Origin: Streptomyces pinistramenti
GTDB lineage: Bacteria > Actinomycetota > Actinomycetes > Streptomycetales > Streptomycetaceae
Direction of reading: 5' to 3'
Assembly: GCF_020564935.1 (NCBI RefSeq)
Contig: NZ_JAJCXB010000035.1
Location: forward strand, 1-64,000
DNA: 64,000 nucleotides
In this document: piece by piece, positions 9,336 through 17,708 of the stretch
Layout: each line of letters begins with the position of its first letter
Position numbering within the stretch: position 1 is the stretch's first letter
Notes under the pieces: model-generated
Seen by the model: the letters and a program-made list of their open reading frames with translations, nothing else
Told to the model about the DNA's origin: nothing
The model's database searches: none
Program-made: the position numbers and the translations under genes

Positions 9336-10037
9336 ATGTCCCGGCCACTCATCGGCATCAGCACCTACCTGGAGGACGAGGCGCGGTGGGGCGTGTGGAC
9401 GCTGCCCGCCGCGGTGCTGCCCGCCGGCTATCACCGGATGGCCCAGCGCGCGGGCGGGCTCGCGGCCCTGCTGCCGCCGGACACCGCAGCGGCCGCGGCC
9501 GGCGCCGTCGCCCGGCTGGACGGCCTGGTGATCGCCGGCGGCGCGGACGTGGCACCGGCCCGCTACGGCGCCGAGGTGCACCCCAGGACCGGGCCGCCCA
9601 ACGAAGCCAGGGACACCTGGGAACTGGCCCTGATCGAGGCCGCGTTGGACGGCGGCGTACCGCTGCTCGGCGTCTGCCGCGGCCTCCAGCTGCTGAACGT
9701 GCTGCGGGGCGGCACTCTCGTCCAGCACCTCGACGGGCACGCGGGGCCGCCCGGTGTCTTCGGCCGGCACGCGGTCGAGCCGGTGCCCGGGACGGCGCTG
9801 GCGGCGGTACTGCCCGAGCCGGTGTCCGTGCCGACCTACCACCACCAGTCCGTCGACCGGCTCGGGCGCGGGCTGCTCCCCTCCGGCCATGCCGAGGACG
9901 GCACCGTGGAGGCCCTGGAGCTGCCGGACGCGCGGGCGTTCACGCTCGCGGTGCAGTGGCACCCGGAGGCCGGTGACGACGACCGGCTGATGGCGGCGCT
10001 GGTGGCCGCGGCGCGCGAGCGGTCGGCGGCGCGCTGA
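9336..10037 (+). CDS. Peptidase C26 gamma-glutamyl hydrolase (PuuD-like)
   Basis: This 233-residue class I glutamine-amidotransferase-fold hydrolase has the nucleophile elbow GVCRG with Cys114 and the catalytic pair His209-Glu211 in QWHPEAGD. The N-terminus (PLIGISTY) and the GGADVAP oxyanion region are typical of the gamma-glutamyl-GABA hydrolase PuuD. In this island it would cleave the final gamma-glutamyl product (gamma-glutamylglycine if ethanolamine is the substrate) to glutamate plus the acid. GGAGGACCCG precedes the ATG. It is 57 bases downstream of the permease and convergent with the next gene. Confidence 0.9.
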   Translation: MSRPLIGISTYLEDEARWGVWTLPAAVLPAGYHRMAQRAGGLAALLPPDTAAAAAGAVARLDGLVIAGGADVAPARYGAEVHPRTGPPNEARDTWELALIEAALDGGVPLLGVCRGLQLLNVLRGGTLVQHLDGHAGPPGVFGRHAVEPVPGTALAAVLPEPVSVPTYHHQSVDRLGRGLLPSGHAEDGTVEALELPDARAFTLAVQWHPEAGDDDRLMAALVAAARERSAAR

Positions 10038-10066
10038 GACACCGGCTCTCAGAGCTGGCGGCGGCG

Positions 10067-10801
10067 TCAGCGGGCCGCCGCCAGCGCGGCCGACAGGACC
10101 TCGGGCGCCTCCGCCAACGACGGTCCGTACCAGGTGAGATGGCGCCCGCTGACCAGCGCGGCGGGCAGCCCCGGGAACGCCTCCGGGCCGTCATCGGCCG
10201 TGAAACGGTACGGCTCGTCGGGCAGCACCACCAGTTCGGCGCCGCTCGCGGCCAGCTCCGCCCGCGGGATCCGCGGATAGCGCTCGGCGTGCTCGGCGTA
10301 GAGGTGACGCACGCCGAGCCGGGCCAGCAGGTCGCCGGCGAAGGTGTCGCGGCCGAGCACCATCCACGGCCGCCGCCAGATCGGCACGATCGCGGTCAAC
10401 TCCGCGCTCCTGGACGGCAGTCGGTGCCAGGCGTCCCCGGCCGCGTCCAGCCAGTCAGGCCGCGGCAGCCCGCAGCGGGTGCGCACCCGGTCCAGCTCGC
10501 TCAGCGCCTGGTCCAGCGTGCGGATCTCGGTGACCAGCACGTCGAGGCCCGCGGCCCGCAGCGCGGCGAGGTCCTGCGGGCGGTTCTCCTCCTCGTTCGC
10601 CAGCACGAGGCCGGGGGCGAGCGCGGCGATCCGGGCCGTATCGGGGTTCTTGGTGCCGCCGACGCGGACGACGTCGAGGCCCTCCGGGTGGCTGCACCAG
10701 TCGGTGGCCCCGACCAGCAACTCCGGCGCGCAGGCGGCCACCGACTCGGTGAGCGAGGGCACCAGGGACACCACCCGGCGCGGGAAACTGTGACCGGTCA
10801 T
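10067..10801 (-). CDS. Cobalamin-binding/helical backbone metal receptor protein (BtuF-like, no signal peptide)
   Basis: The 244-residue protein has the two-lobed BtuF/FecB fold: RVVSLVPSLTESVAA at the N-terminus, GATDWCSHPEG, the linker region LVTEIRTLDQALSEL and a C-terminal lobe with APEVLSAAL. Such proteins bind corrinoids or metal chelates. There is no signal peptide or lipobox, and no ABC permease neighbours, so it may work inside the cell or be an orphan. The ATG at 10801 is preferred; a GTG at 10837 lacks a ribosome-binding site. It is convergent with the C26 hydrolase. Confidence 0.75.
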   Translation of the reverse strand: MTGHSFPRRVVSLVPSLTESVAACAPELLVGATDWCSHPEGLDVVRVGGTKNPDTARIAALAPGLVLANEEENRPQDLAALRAAGLDVLVTEIRTLDQALSELDRVRTRCGLPRPDWLDAAGDAWHRLPSRSAELTAIVPIWRRPWMVLGRDTFAGDLLARLGVRHLYAEHAERYPRIPRAELAASGAELVVLPDEPYRFTADDGPEAFPGLPAALVSGRHLTWYGPSLAEAPEVLSAALAAAR

Positions 10802-10875
10802 GGCCCCCACGGTACGCAACTGCCGTCTGCTGAGCACCCGTTACGCGACCCGGGCCCCCTGCCCCGGCTCCCCCG

Positions 10876-11310
10876 TCACAGATACGTCTTCACGGTGCGG
10901 CGCAGCAGAAAGGCCGCGCCACCCACCAGCACCAGCAGAGCCAGGCCGCCGGCCGCGTGCGTCACGCTCATCCCCGCGGCCCTGACGCCGCGCACGGTGA
11001 CCGTCTCGGTGTGCCGTGGGCCGCCCGCGCCGCATTCGACGGTGACGGAGTAGCGGCCGGCCGTGGCGCCGCGGGCGACGGTGGCCGCTCCGGAGCTGCC
11101 CCGGGCCGACGGCCGCAGCGGCACGGTGCCGAACAGCGTCGACCGCGCACGCGCCGCCCCCTCCCCCACGCATCGCCCGTCGTCGCTGACGGTCACCCGC
11201 TCGCCGGCCGCCATCGGATCCGGGACGACCCGCGCCGAAGCGGCCGGAGCGGCAAGCGTCACGACGGCGACGGCGGACAGCACGGCTGCGGATATGTGCG
11301 CTGATCTCAC
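10876..11310 (-). CDS. Small secreted, C-terminally anchored protein of unknown function
   Basis: This 144-residue protein has a signal peptide (RSAHISAAVLSAVAVVTLAAPAASA), a beta-rich central part with two cysteines (GRCVGEG and VECGAG) that could form a disulfide, and a C-terminal membrane helix (ALLVLVGGAAFLL) followed by a positive RRTVKTYL tail. This is the layout of a cell-surface protein held by one C-terminal helix. The GTG at 11310 has GGGAGAA eleven bases upstream. No family is recognised. It is transcribed with or just before the B12-binding-like gene. Confidence 0.6.
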   Translation of the reverse strand: MRSAHISAAVLSAVAVVTLAAPAASARVVPDPMAAGERVTVSDDGRCVGEGAARARSTLFGTVPLRPSARGSSGAATVARGATAGRYSVTVECGAGGPRHTETVTVRGVRAAGMSVTHAAGGLALLVLVGGAAFLLRRTVKTYL

Positions 11311-11485
11311 GGTCTTCTCCCGCACCGGCCACGACCGCGGCGGCCGCACAGGAGGAACCGGCACCCACCGAGCACACCACCGGGCGCCGGGCAGCGCGAC
11401 ACGGGGACGGCCGCCGTTACGCCATCGGGCGGACCGGTCGGGGGACGGCGGGCCGGGGAGCCGGTCGCGGCGCGGGGCGAAAAGG

Positions 11486-11528
11486 GGCGGGCCCCGCTCC
11501 CGGCCGGATGCCGGGGGCGGGGCCCGCC
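11486..11528 (-). terminator. Strong terminator after the glycine betaine transporter
   Basis: A 19-bp stem (GGCGGGCCCCGCTCCCGGC, one mismatch), a CGGAT loop and the complementary arm lie 25 bases downstream of the minus-strand transporter stop. On the minus strand the stem is followed by CGCCCCTTTT, which supplies a short U-tract. Confidence 0.85.
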
Positions 11529-11553
11529 GTCGTGAAGTGCGTGCCGCGGGGGG

Positions 11554-14163
11554 CTACTTCACGGGGGCCATCTTGTCGACGATGCCCGGGTGGGCGTCGA
11601 TCCACTTCTGGACGCCCTTGTCCTCGTTACCCTTGCCGGCGTCCTGGATGTCCTTCTCCAGGGAGCCCAGCTCGTCGGGCGTCATCTTCCAGTTCTTCAA
11701 CCAGCCCGAGAACTCCGGGAACTTCTCCGGGAAGCTCTTGTTGCCGATCGTCGTGATGTGGTTGTTGGCGCCCCAGGTTCCCTTGGGGTCCTTGAGCTTG
11801 GTGAGGTCGTACTTGCTGTACGCCCAGTGCGGGGACCACAGGACGACCGCGATGGGCTCCTTCTTCTGGTACGCCCGCTGCAGCTCGGCGAGCATGGCAC
11901 TGGTCCCGGCCTCGGTGACCTGGAAGTCCTCCAGGCCGTACGCGGGGGCCACGGTGCTCTTCAGGCGCTTCATCTCGCCGGTACCCGGCTCGATCCCGAT
12001 GATCTTGCCCTTGAACTCGTCCTTGTGCTTCGCCAGGTCGTCGAGGGTCTTGACGCCCTTGACGTAGGACGGCACCGCGAGCTCCAGCGACGTCTTGTCG
12101 TACCAGGGCCCGACGTCGACGAGATCCTTCTTGTACTTGTCCCAGTACTGCTTCTGCGCGACCGGGAGCCAGCCGTCGGTCTCCACGTCGATCTGGCCGG
12201 TCGACAGGCCGGTCCACATCGGGCCGACGTCGAGGTTGTGCAGCTTCGGCCGGTAGCCGCGCTTCTCCAGGACGTTCTTCCACAGGTACGTGGTGGCGAT
12301 GCCCTCGTCCCACGCCGGGTAGCCGATGTTCGGGGACTTGCCCGCGTCCTTGCCCTTGGCGTAGGAGACGTGGCTGGACGGGGCGATCTTGTCGACCAGG
12401 CCCGGGTTCTTCTTGAGCCAGCTGCGCACGCCGTCCTGCTCGTGGCCGTTGCCGGCTTCCCTGATCTCGTTCTCCAGGCCGGTGAGCTGCCCCTCGTCCA
12501 GGTGGAAGTTCTTCATCCACCGGGCGACCTGCGGCTCGTCCTTGGAGAAGCCCTTGCGGCCCAGCATGTGCAGGCTGTCACCGGAACCGAAGGCGCCCTT
12601 GGGGTCCTTGAGCTTGGTGAGGTCGTACTTGTTGTACGCCCAGTGCGGGGACCACAGCGTGACGGCGATCGGCTTCTTGGCCCGGATGGAGCGGTCCAGC
12701 TCGGCGAGCATCGACGAGGTGCTGGAGTCCTGCACGGAGTACTCGCCGGACAGGCCGTAGTCCTTGAGGACCTTGTCCTTCAGGATCTTCATCTCACCGG
12801 CACCCGGCTCGATGCCGGTGATCTTGCCCTTGAACTCGCCGCCCTTGCCCTTGAGGTCGTCGAGCGACTTGATGTCCTTCATGTACGACGGGACGGCGAT
12901 CTCCAGCGACGTCTTGTCGTACCAGGCGCCGAGGTCCTCCAGCTTGTCCTTGTACTGCTTCCAGTACGTCGCGTGCGTCGTCGGCAGCCAGGCGTTGGAC
13001 TGCACGTCGATGTCGCCGCGGGCCTGGCCGGCGAAGAGCGGGCCGGCGTCCAGCGCCTGGAGCTTGGGCTTGAAGCCGCGCTGTTCGAGGATTTCCTTCC
13101 ACAGGTACGTGGTGGCGCGGCCCTCGTCCCAGTTGACGTAACCCAGGCTGATCGAGCGGCCGTTGCCGTCCGTGCCACCGGTGCCGTTACCGCTGCTCTT
13201 GCCGAAGTAGCCCATCCCGCCGGCGACCAGCGCCAGCACGACGACGCCGACGGTCGCGAGCGAGGTGGCGGGCTTCCAGCGCAGGAACTTCAGCCCGCCG
13301 AGCGCGGCCTGCGCCTTGGCCAGGGCGCGTCGGCCGAGCGGCGAGACCCGCTGGTTGAGCGCACCGGTCATCCGGTCCAGGTACACGGCGAGGATGACGA
13401 CCGACAGGCCGGCCTCGGCGCCCAGCTTCACGTCGACGGAGCTGAGCGAGTTGTAGACGGAACCGCCCAGACCGCCGCCGCCTGCCGTACCGGCGATGAC
13501 GACCATGGACAGCGCCAGCATGATGACCTGGTTGATGCCGGCCATGATCGTGGGCAGCGCCAGCGGCAGCTGCACGCGGAAGAGCGTGCGCCGCGGGTGC
13601 GTGCCGAACGCCTCGGCCGCCTCGACCAGTTCCTCGTCGACCTGCCGGATACCCAGCTCGGTCATACGGACCGCGGGCGGCATGGAGAAGACGATCGTGG
13701 ACACGATGCCGGGGACGACGCCGAGTCCGAAGAAGAGGATGCCGGGGATCAGGTAGACCATCGCGGGCATCGTCTGCATCAGGTCCAGGACCGGACGCAG
13801 CGCCCCGCCGACGGCGCGGCTGCGGGCGGCCCAGATGCCGAGCGGAACGGCGACCGCGATCGTGATGATGCAGGCCACCAGGACCAGCGACAGCGACGAG
13901 ATGGTCTCGTCCCACTGCTCGATCGAGTCGATCAGCGCGAAGCCGATGAAGGTCAGCAGCGCGGCCGGCAGACCCCGCAGCCACCAGGCGATGATCGCGA
14001 AGATGCCGGCGAGGATGAGCGGTTCGGGCCCTGCAAGGACCGCGTGGATCCCGGTGTAGAACCCGTTCAGCACGGTCGTGACGAAGTCGAAGAGCCAGGC
14101 GACGTGAGCCGTGAGCCAGTCGACGGCGTCGCTGGCCCAGCTGCCTATCGGAACTCTAGGCAC
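11554..14163 (-). CDS. Glycine betaine/proline ABC transporter permease fused to two substrate-binding domains
   Basis: The 869-residue protein contains an OpuAB-like permease with about seven membrane segments (1-330; EAFGTHPRRTLFRVQLP is the ATPase-contact loop), then two tandem OpuAC-like binding domains (about 335-600 and 605-869). Each keeps the aromatic-cage segments: NWDEGRATTYLW, NAWLP and LWSPHWAY in the first, AWDEGIATTYLW, DGWLP and LWSPHWAY in the second. It would import glycine betaine or related quaternary amines as osmoprotectants. GTG start overlaps the ATPase stop by eight bases. Single fused binding domains are known in OpuA systems; two in one chain is less usual. Confidence 0.92.
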   Translation of the reverse strand: MPRVPIGSWASDAVDWLTAHVAWLFDFVTTVLNGFYTGIHAVLAGPEPLILAGIFAIIAWWLRGLPAALLTFIGFALIDSIEQWDETISSLSLVLVACIITIAVAVPLGIWAARSRAVGGALRPVLDLMQTMPAMVYLIPGILFFGLGVVPGIVSTIVFSMPPAVRMTELGIRQVDEELVEAAEAFGTHPRRTLFRVQLPLALPTIMAGINQVIMLALSMVVIAGTAGGGGLGGSVYNSLSSVDVKLGAEAGLSVVILAVYLDRMTGALNQRVSPLGRRALAKAQAALGGLKFLRWKPATSLATVGVVVLALVAGGMGYFGKSSGNGTGGTDGNGRSISLGYVNWDEGRATTYLWKEILEQRGFKPKLQALDAGPLFAGQARGDIDVQSNAWLPTTHATYWKQYKDKLEDLGAWYDKTSLEIAVPSYMKDIKSLDDLKGKGGEFKGKITGIEPGAGEMKILKDKVLKDYGLSGEYSVQDSSTSSMLAELDRSIRAKKPIAVTLWSPHWAYNKYDLTKLKDPKGAFGSGDSLHMLGRKGFSKDEPQVARWMKNFHLDEGQLTGLENEIREAGNGHEQDGVRSWLKKNPGLVDKIAPSSHVSYAKGKDAGKSPNIGYPAWDEGIATTYLWKNVLEKRGYRPKLHNLDVGPMWTGLSTGQIDVETDGWLPVAQKQYWDKYKKDLVDVGPWYDKTSLELAVPSYVKGVKTLDDLAKHKDEFKGKIIGIEPGTGEMKRLKSTVAPAYGLEDFQVTEAGTSAMLAELQRAYQKKEPIAVVLWSPHWAYSKYDLTKLKDPKGTWGANNHITTIGNKSFPEKFPEFSGWLKNWKMTPDELGSLEKDIQDAGKGNEDKGVQKWIDAHPGIVDKMAPVK

Positions 14164-15346
14164 CGGTGATCACCTTGCCCTCGGGGTCGTGGTCCGCGGG
14201 CGCGTTCCCGGGCTTCTTGTCCTGCGTGTCCGACGGCTTCCGGTCCGCCGGGGCGGGCACGGCAGCGGCGGTCGGCTGGTCGCCGCTCTCGCCGACGACG
14301 GCCAGCAGCCGGTCGGCCCGTACGACACCGACGAGCTTGCCCGCCTTGTCGGTGACGGCGACCGGGACGGTGCTGGTGGAGCAGGGGGTGAACAGGTCGA
14401 CGATGGGGGTGTCGAGGCCGACCGTGGCGGGGGCGGCGGCGAGCAGGTCAGCGGCGGTGGCGAGCTTCTTGCCGTCCGGCGCCGTGCTGCCGAGCGCCTC
14501 AGCGGCATCGGTCATGATCGCGCCCGCGGTCAGCACCCGGGTGCGGTCGACGTCCTGCGTGAAGGAGGCGACGTAGTCGTTGGCCGGGGTGACGAGGATG
14601 TCCTCGGCGCTGCCGATCTGCACGATCCGGCCGTCCCGCATGACCGCGATCTTGTCGCCGAGGCGCATCGCCTCGTTGAGGTCGTGGGTGATGAAGACGA
14701 TGGTCTTCTTCAGGGTCTTCTGCAGTTCCAGCAGCTGGTCCTGCATGTCCCGGCGGATCAGCGGGTCCAGCGCGCTGAAGGACTCGTCCATCAGCAGCAG
14801 ATCCGCGTCGGTGGCCAGCGCGCGGGCCAGGCCGACGCGCTGCTGCATGCCGCCGGACAGCTCGTCGGGCCAGGACTTCTCCCAGCCCTTGAGGCCGGTC
14901 AGCTCCAGCGCCTCGTAGGCACGCTTCTCACGCTCGGCGCGCGGGACGCCCTGCACCTCAAGGCCGTAGGCGGCGTTCTCCAGCACGCTGCGGTGCGGGA
15001 AGAGCGCGAAGTGCTGGAAGACCATGGATATCTTCTCGGAGCGGACCTTGCGCAGTTCCTTGTCGCTGAGCGAGGTCAGGTCCTGACCGTCGAACCGTAC
15101 GGTTCCTGCGGTCGGCTCCAGCAGCCCGTTGAGGGTCCGCAGCAGCGTGGACTTACCGGACCCGGACAGACCCATGACGACGAAGATCTGGCCCTCGTCC
15201 ACCTCGATCGACGCGTCGATCACCGCGGCGGTCGTGCCCTCGGCGCGCAGTTCGTCGCGGTCGGCTCCGTCTTCGAGCCTGCGCACCGCGTCCTTCGGTC
15301 GTCTGCCGAACACCATGTACAGGTGCTCGGCTTGAAGCCTGGACAC
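14156..15346 (-). CDS. opuAA: Glycine betaine/proline ABC transporter ATP-binding protein with CBS domains
   Basis: The 396-residue ProV/OpuAA-type ATPase has Walker A GLSGSGKSTLLR, signature LSGGMQQRVGLARAL, Walker B LLMDESFSALD and the H-loop FITHDLNEA. The C-terminal third contains paired CBS motifs, which in OpuA sense ionic strength or cyclic di-AMP, ending in a Pro/Lys/Asp-rich tail. GTG 15346 was chosen with GAGAGG nine bases upstream; the frame is open further but not homologous. It heads an operon with the fused permease-receptor gene and is preceded by a perfect leader hairpin. Confidence 0.92.
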   Translation of the reverse strand: MSRLQAEHLYMVFGRRPKDAVRRLEDGADRDELRAEGTTAAVIDASIEVDEGQIFVVMGLSGSGKSTLLRTLNGLLEPTAGTVRFDGQDLTSLSDKELRKVRSEKISMVFQHFALFPHRSVLENAAYGLEVQGVPRAEREKRAYEALELTGLKGWEKSWPDELSGGMQQRVGLARALATDADLLLMDESFSALDPLIRRDMQDQLLELQKTLKKTIVFITHDLNEAMRLGDKIAVMRDGRIVQIGSAEDILVTPANDYVASFTQDVDRTRVLTAGAIMTDAAEALGSTAPDGKKLATAADLLAAAPATVGLDTPIVDLFTPCSTSTVPVAVTDKAGKLVGVVRADRLLAVVGESGDQPTAAAVPAPADRKPSDTQDKKPGNAPADHDPEGKVITGA

Positions 15347-15371
15347 ATACACCTCTCTTGTCGCACGAGAA

Positions 15372-15400
15372 ACGACCTGCCACCCCCGTAGGCAGGTCGT
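15372..15400. promoter_or_regulatory. Perfect 10-bp hairpin in the betaine transporter leader
   Basis: ACGACCTGCC and GGCAGGTCGT flank a 9-base loop, ending 26 bases before the ATPase start codon. No gene ends nearby on the plus strand, so it is not an ordinary terminator. It may be a 5' leader stem or an operator of the osmoregulated promoter. A direct repeat TTACCGG at 15426 and 15450 lies further upstream. Confidence 0.5.
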
Positions 15401-15550
15401 GGAGCGGGACGGGATCCGCCCGCCTTTACCGGTAGAAAAGTTGAATCGCTTACCGGGTCCTCTCCGGGTGCGCGCCTGCCCCTCTTTATCTGGCTCAAAC
15501 CGTTCCGTGACCCACTTCACATCCGCGTGACGTTTGGGGTATGCGGCATC

Positions 15551-16489
15551 ATGCGGGTTGTGACTCGACGCCTGATGCTCCTCGACACCGCCTCCCTCTA
15601 CTTCCGCGCCTACTTCGGCGTACCGGAATCGGTCAGGGCACCCGACGGCACCCCCGTCAACGCGGTGCGCGGACTGCTGGACTTCATCACCCGGCTCGTC
15701 CAGGACCATCACCCCGACGACCTGGTCGCCTGCATGGACTTCGACTGGCGCCCCCAGTGGCGGGTCGACCTGATCCCCTCCTACAAGGCACACCGGGTCG
15801 CCGAAGAAGCCCCCGAGGGCTCCCCGGATCCGGACGAGGAGGAGATCCCGGACACCCTGTCCCCGCAGGTCCCGGTGATCGAGCAGGTTCTCGACGCGCT
15901 GGGCATCGCCCGGGTCGGCGCCGCGGGCTACGAGGCCGACGACATCATCGGCACCCTCACCGGCCGGGCGGCGGGCCCGGTGGACGTCGTCACCGGTGAC
16001 CGCGACCTCTTCCAGCTCGTCGACGACCGGCGCGGCATCCGCATCCTCTATCCGCTCAAGGGCGTCGGCACCCTCCAGATCACCGACGAGGCGCTGCTGC
16101 GCGAGAAGTACGGGGTGGACGGCTCCGGCTATGCCGATCTGGCGCTGCTGCGCGGCGACCCGAGCGACGGACTGCCCGGCGTGCCGGGTGTCGGCGAGAA
16201 GACCGCGGCCAAGCTGCTGGACGCGTACGGCGACCTCGCCGGGATCATGGCGGCGGCCGACGACCCGGCATCGAAGCTGACCCCGACCCAGCGCAAGCGC
16301 CTGACGGACGCCCGGCCGTACCTCGCCGTCGCTCCGGCCGTCGTACGGGTGGCCACCGACGTCGGGATCCCGGACGTCGATCAGGCGCTGCCCCGCGAGC
16401 CGGCCGATCCCGAGCGGCTGGAGGCGCTCGCCGCCCAGTGGGGCTTGGGAGGTTCTTTGCAGCGACTGCTCGACACACTCCGGGGGTGA
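15551..16489 (+). CDS. 5'-3' exonuclease (PolI-type FEN domain protein)
   Basis: The 312-residue stand-alone protein resembles the 5' nuclease domain of DNA polymerase I. It has PIN-domain acidic motifs (LLDTASLYFRAYFG, CMDFDW, GYEADDIIGTL, VVTGDRDLFQLV) and the helix-3-turn-helix GLPGVPGVGEKTAAKLL that holds DNA. It is expected to remove 5' flaps or RNA primers. The ATG at 15551 is used; a GTG nine bases later is equally possible and neither has a clear ribosome-binding site. It is divergent from the betaine transporter. Confidence 0.88.
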   Translation: MRVVTRRLMLLDTASLYFRAYFGVPESVRAPDGTPVNAVRGLLDFITRLVQDHHPDDLVACMDFDWRPQWRVDLIPSYKAHRVAEEAPEGSPDPDEEEIPDTLSPQVPVIEQVLDALGIARVGAAGYEADDIIGTLTGRAAGPVDVVTGDRDLFQLVDDRRGIRILYPLKGVGTLQITDEALLREKYGVDGSGYADLALLRGDPSDGLPGVPGVGEKTAAKLLDAYGDLAGIMAAADDPASKLTPTQRKRLTDARPYLAVAPAVVRVATDVGIPDVDQALPREPADPERLEALAAQWGLGGSLQRLLDTLRG

Positions 16490-16493
16490 ACTG

Positions 16494-16512
16494 TTAGGTT
16501 AGGTAAACCTAA
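16494..16512. promoter_or_regulatory. DmdR1/IdeR-type iron box
   Basis: TTAGGTTAGGTAAACCTAA matches the streptomycete iron box consensus (TTAGGTTAGGCTNACCTAA-like) with the palindromic arms GTTAGGTT and AACCTAAC. It lies 27 bases before the siderophore-interacting protein start, so iron-dependent repression by DmdR1 is expected. Confidence 0.9.
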
Positions 16513-16539
16513 CTCATCTTCGCGTCAGGGGAGACCGCC

Positions 16540-17394
16540 GTGGCAGCAGAGCGACCGGCCCGCAAGAAGCAAACGCTGCACCGCGCCGAGGTCCGGCGCA
16601 CCGAGCAGCTGACCCCGCACATGGTGCGCGTCGTCCTGGGCGGCGAGGGGCTGGCCGCGTTCACGGCGGGCACCTGCAGCGACCACTACATCAAGCTGGT
16701 CTTCCCGCTGCCCGGCATCACCTACCCCGAGCCGTTCGACATCACGCAGATCCGTGCCGAGCTGCCGCGCGAGCAGTGGCCCAAGACCCGTACGTACACG
16801 GTCCGTTCCTGGGACGCCGAGGCCCGCGAGCTGGCCGTCGACTTCGTGGTGCACGGCGACGAGGGCCTGGCCGGGCCGTGGGCCGCGAATGCGAAGCCGG
16901 GCGAGGAGCTGCTGTTCCTCGGGCCGGGCGGCGCGTACGTCCCGGAGGCCGCGGCGGACTGGCACCTGCTCGCGGGCGACGAGAGCGCGCTGCCCGCCAT
17001 CGCGGCCTCGCTCGCCCGGATGCCGGCCGGTGTGCCGGTGCACGCCTTCATCGAGGTGGCGGGCCCCGATGAGCAGCAGGAGCTGTCCGCGCCGGCCGGC
17101 GCCGAGATCTCCTGGCTGCACCGCGGCGACGCGCCCGTGGGCCGCGAACTGGTCGCCGCCGTCGGCGCGTTGGAGTTCCCCGCAGGGCAGGTGCAGGCGT
17201 TCGTGCACGGCGAGGCGGGCTTCGTGAAGGAGCTGCGGCGGCTGCTGCGGGTCGAGCGGGAGATCCCGCGCGAGGCGCTGTCGATCTCCGGATACTGGCG
17301 CAAGGGCCACGACGAGGACGGCTGGCAGGCGTCCAAGCGGGACTGGAACCAGCAGGTCGAGGCCGAGCAGGAGGCCACGGCAGCCGCGTCCTGA
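16540..17394 (+). CDS. Siderophore-interacting protein (FAD-dependent ferric-siderophore reductase)
   Basis: The 284-residue ViuB-type flavoprotein has an FAD-binding beta-barrel domain with RTYTVRSWD (FAD isoalloxazine contact) and VDFVVHGDEGLAGPWA, then a C-terminal NAD(P)H domain beginning LLAGDESALPAIAA. The C-terminal helix SISGYWRKGHDEDGW is a family hallmark. It should release iron from imported ferric siderophores by reduction in the cytoplasm. GTG start with GGGGAG upstream, directly downstream of a classical iron box, so it should be induced when iron is short. Confidence 0.93.
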   Translation: MAAERPARKKQTLHRAEVRRTEQLTPHMVRVVLGGEGLAAFTAGTCSDHYIKLVFPLPGITYPEPFDITQIRAELPREQWPKTRTYTVRSWDAEARELAVDFVVHGDEGLAGPWAANAKPGEELLFLGPGGAYVPEAAADWHLLAGDESALPAIAASLARMPAGVPVHAFIEVAGPDEQQELSAPAGAEISWLHRGDAPVGRELVAAVGALEFPAGQVQAFVHGEAGFVKELRRLLRVEREIPREALSISGYWRKGHDEDGWQASKRDWNQQVEAEQEATAAAS

Positions 17395-17427
17395 CACACG
17401 ACGGGCAGCCGACCGCCCGTCCCCCCT

Positions 17428-17461
17428 CGGCGAGGGCACCCGTCAGCGGGCGCCCTCGCCG
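17428..17461 (+). terminator. Terminator after the siderophore-interacting protein gene
   Basis: CGGCGAGGGC-A-CCCG, a TCAG loop and CGGG-C-GCCCTCGCCG form a nearly perfect stem 33 bases after the stop codon. The same hairpin contains the stop codon of the decayed minus-strand frame at 17443. Confidence 0.8.
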
Positions 17462-17655
17462 TCTTCACGCGCCGACGCCTCCACCTGCACGAGCCGGCGC
17501 ATGGCCGTGAGCACCACGTCGCCCAGCACCGTGCCGACCACCACGCGCTCCAGGAGCCGGTCGACCCCGTCGGTGTGCCCCGCGAACGCGAGATCGGCCT
17601 CGGCGATCCGCTCGCAGGCGTCCGCGTAGCCGTCCAGGACCTCTTCGAACGCGCC
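17443..17655 (-). pseudogene. Remnant of an unidentified gene
   Basis: About 71 codons with protein-like character (FEEVLDGYADACERIAEADL...VVVGTVLGDVVLTAMRR) end in a TGA that lies inside a terminator loop. Upstream in this frame there is no ATG/GTG with a ribosome-binding site before the frame runs into the ArsR gene, and the neighbouring frame (ATAVAPATNRGLGTA) looks like the missing front part, suggesting a frameshift. It appears to be the truncated 3' end of a gene divergent from the ArsR regulator. No family assigned. Confidence 0.4.
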
Positions 17656-17708
17656 GTGCCGAGGCCCCGGTTGGTGGCCGGCGCGACGGCCGTCGCCTCC
17701 GCCGACGG

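Noticed and set aside
10037..10067. Terminator between the convergent hydrolase and B12-binding-like genes
   Set aside because: Only a few base pairs of weak symmetry (GCTCTCAGAGC) are visible, too little to call.
11590..14169. Very long open frames antisense to real genes, for example opposite the betaine transporter, the helicase (18410-21907) and metH (47246-50314)
   Set aside because: In DNA of this G+C content stop codons are rare in antisense frames; these translations lack any domain and the sense-strand frames have clear homology, motifs and ribosome-binding sites.
15426..15456. SigB-type stress promoter before the betaine transporter
   Set aside because: GGTAA-like sequences occur on the minus strand, but no correctly spaced -35/-10 pair matches the consensus.
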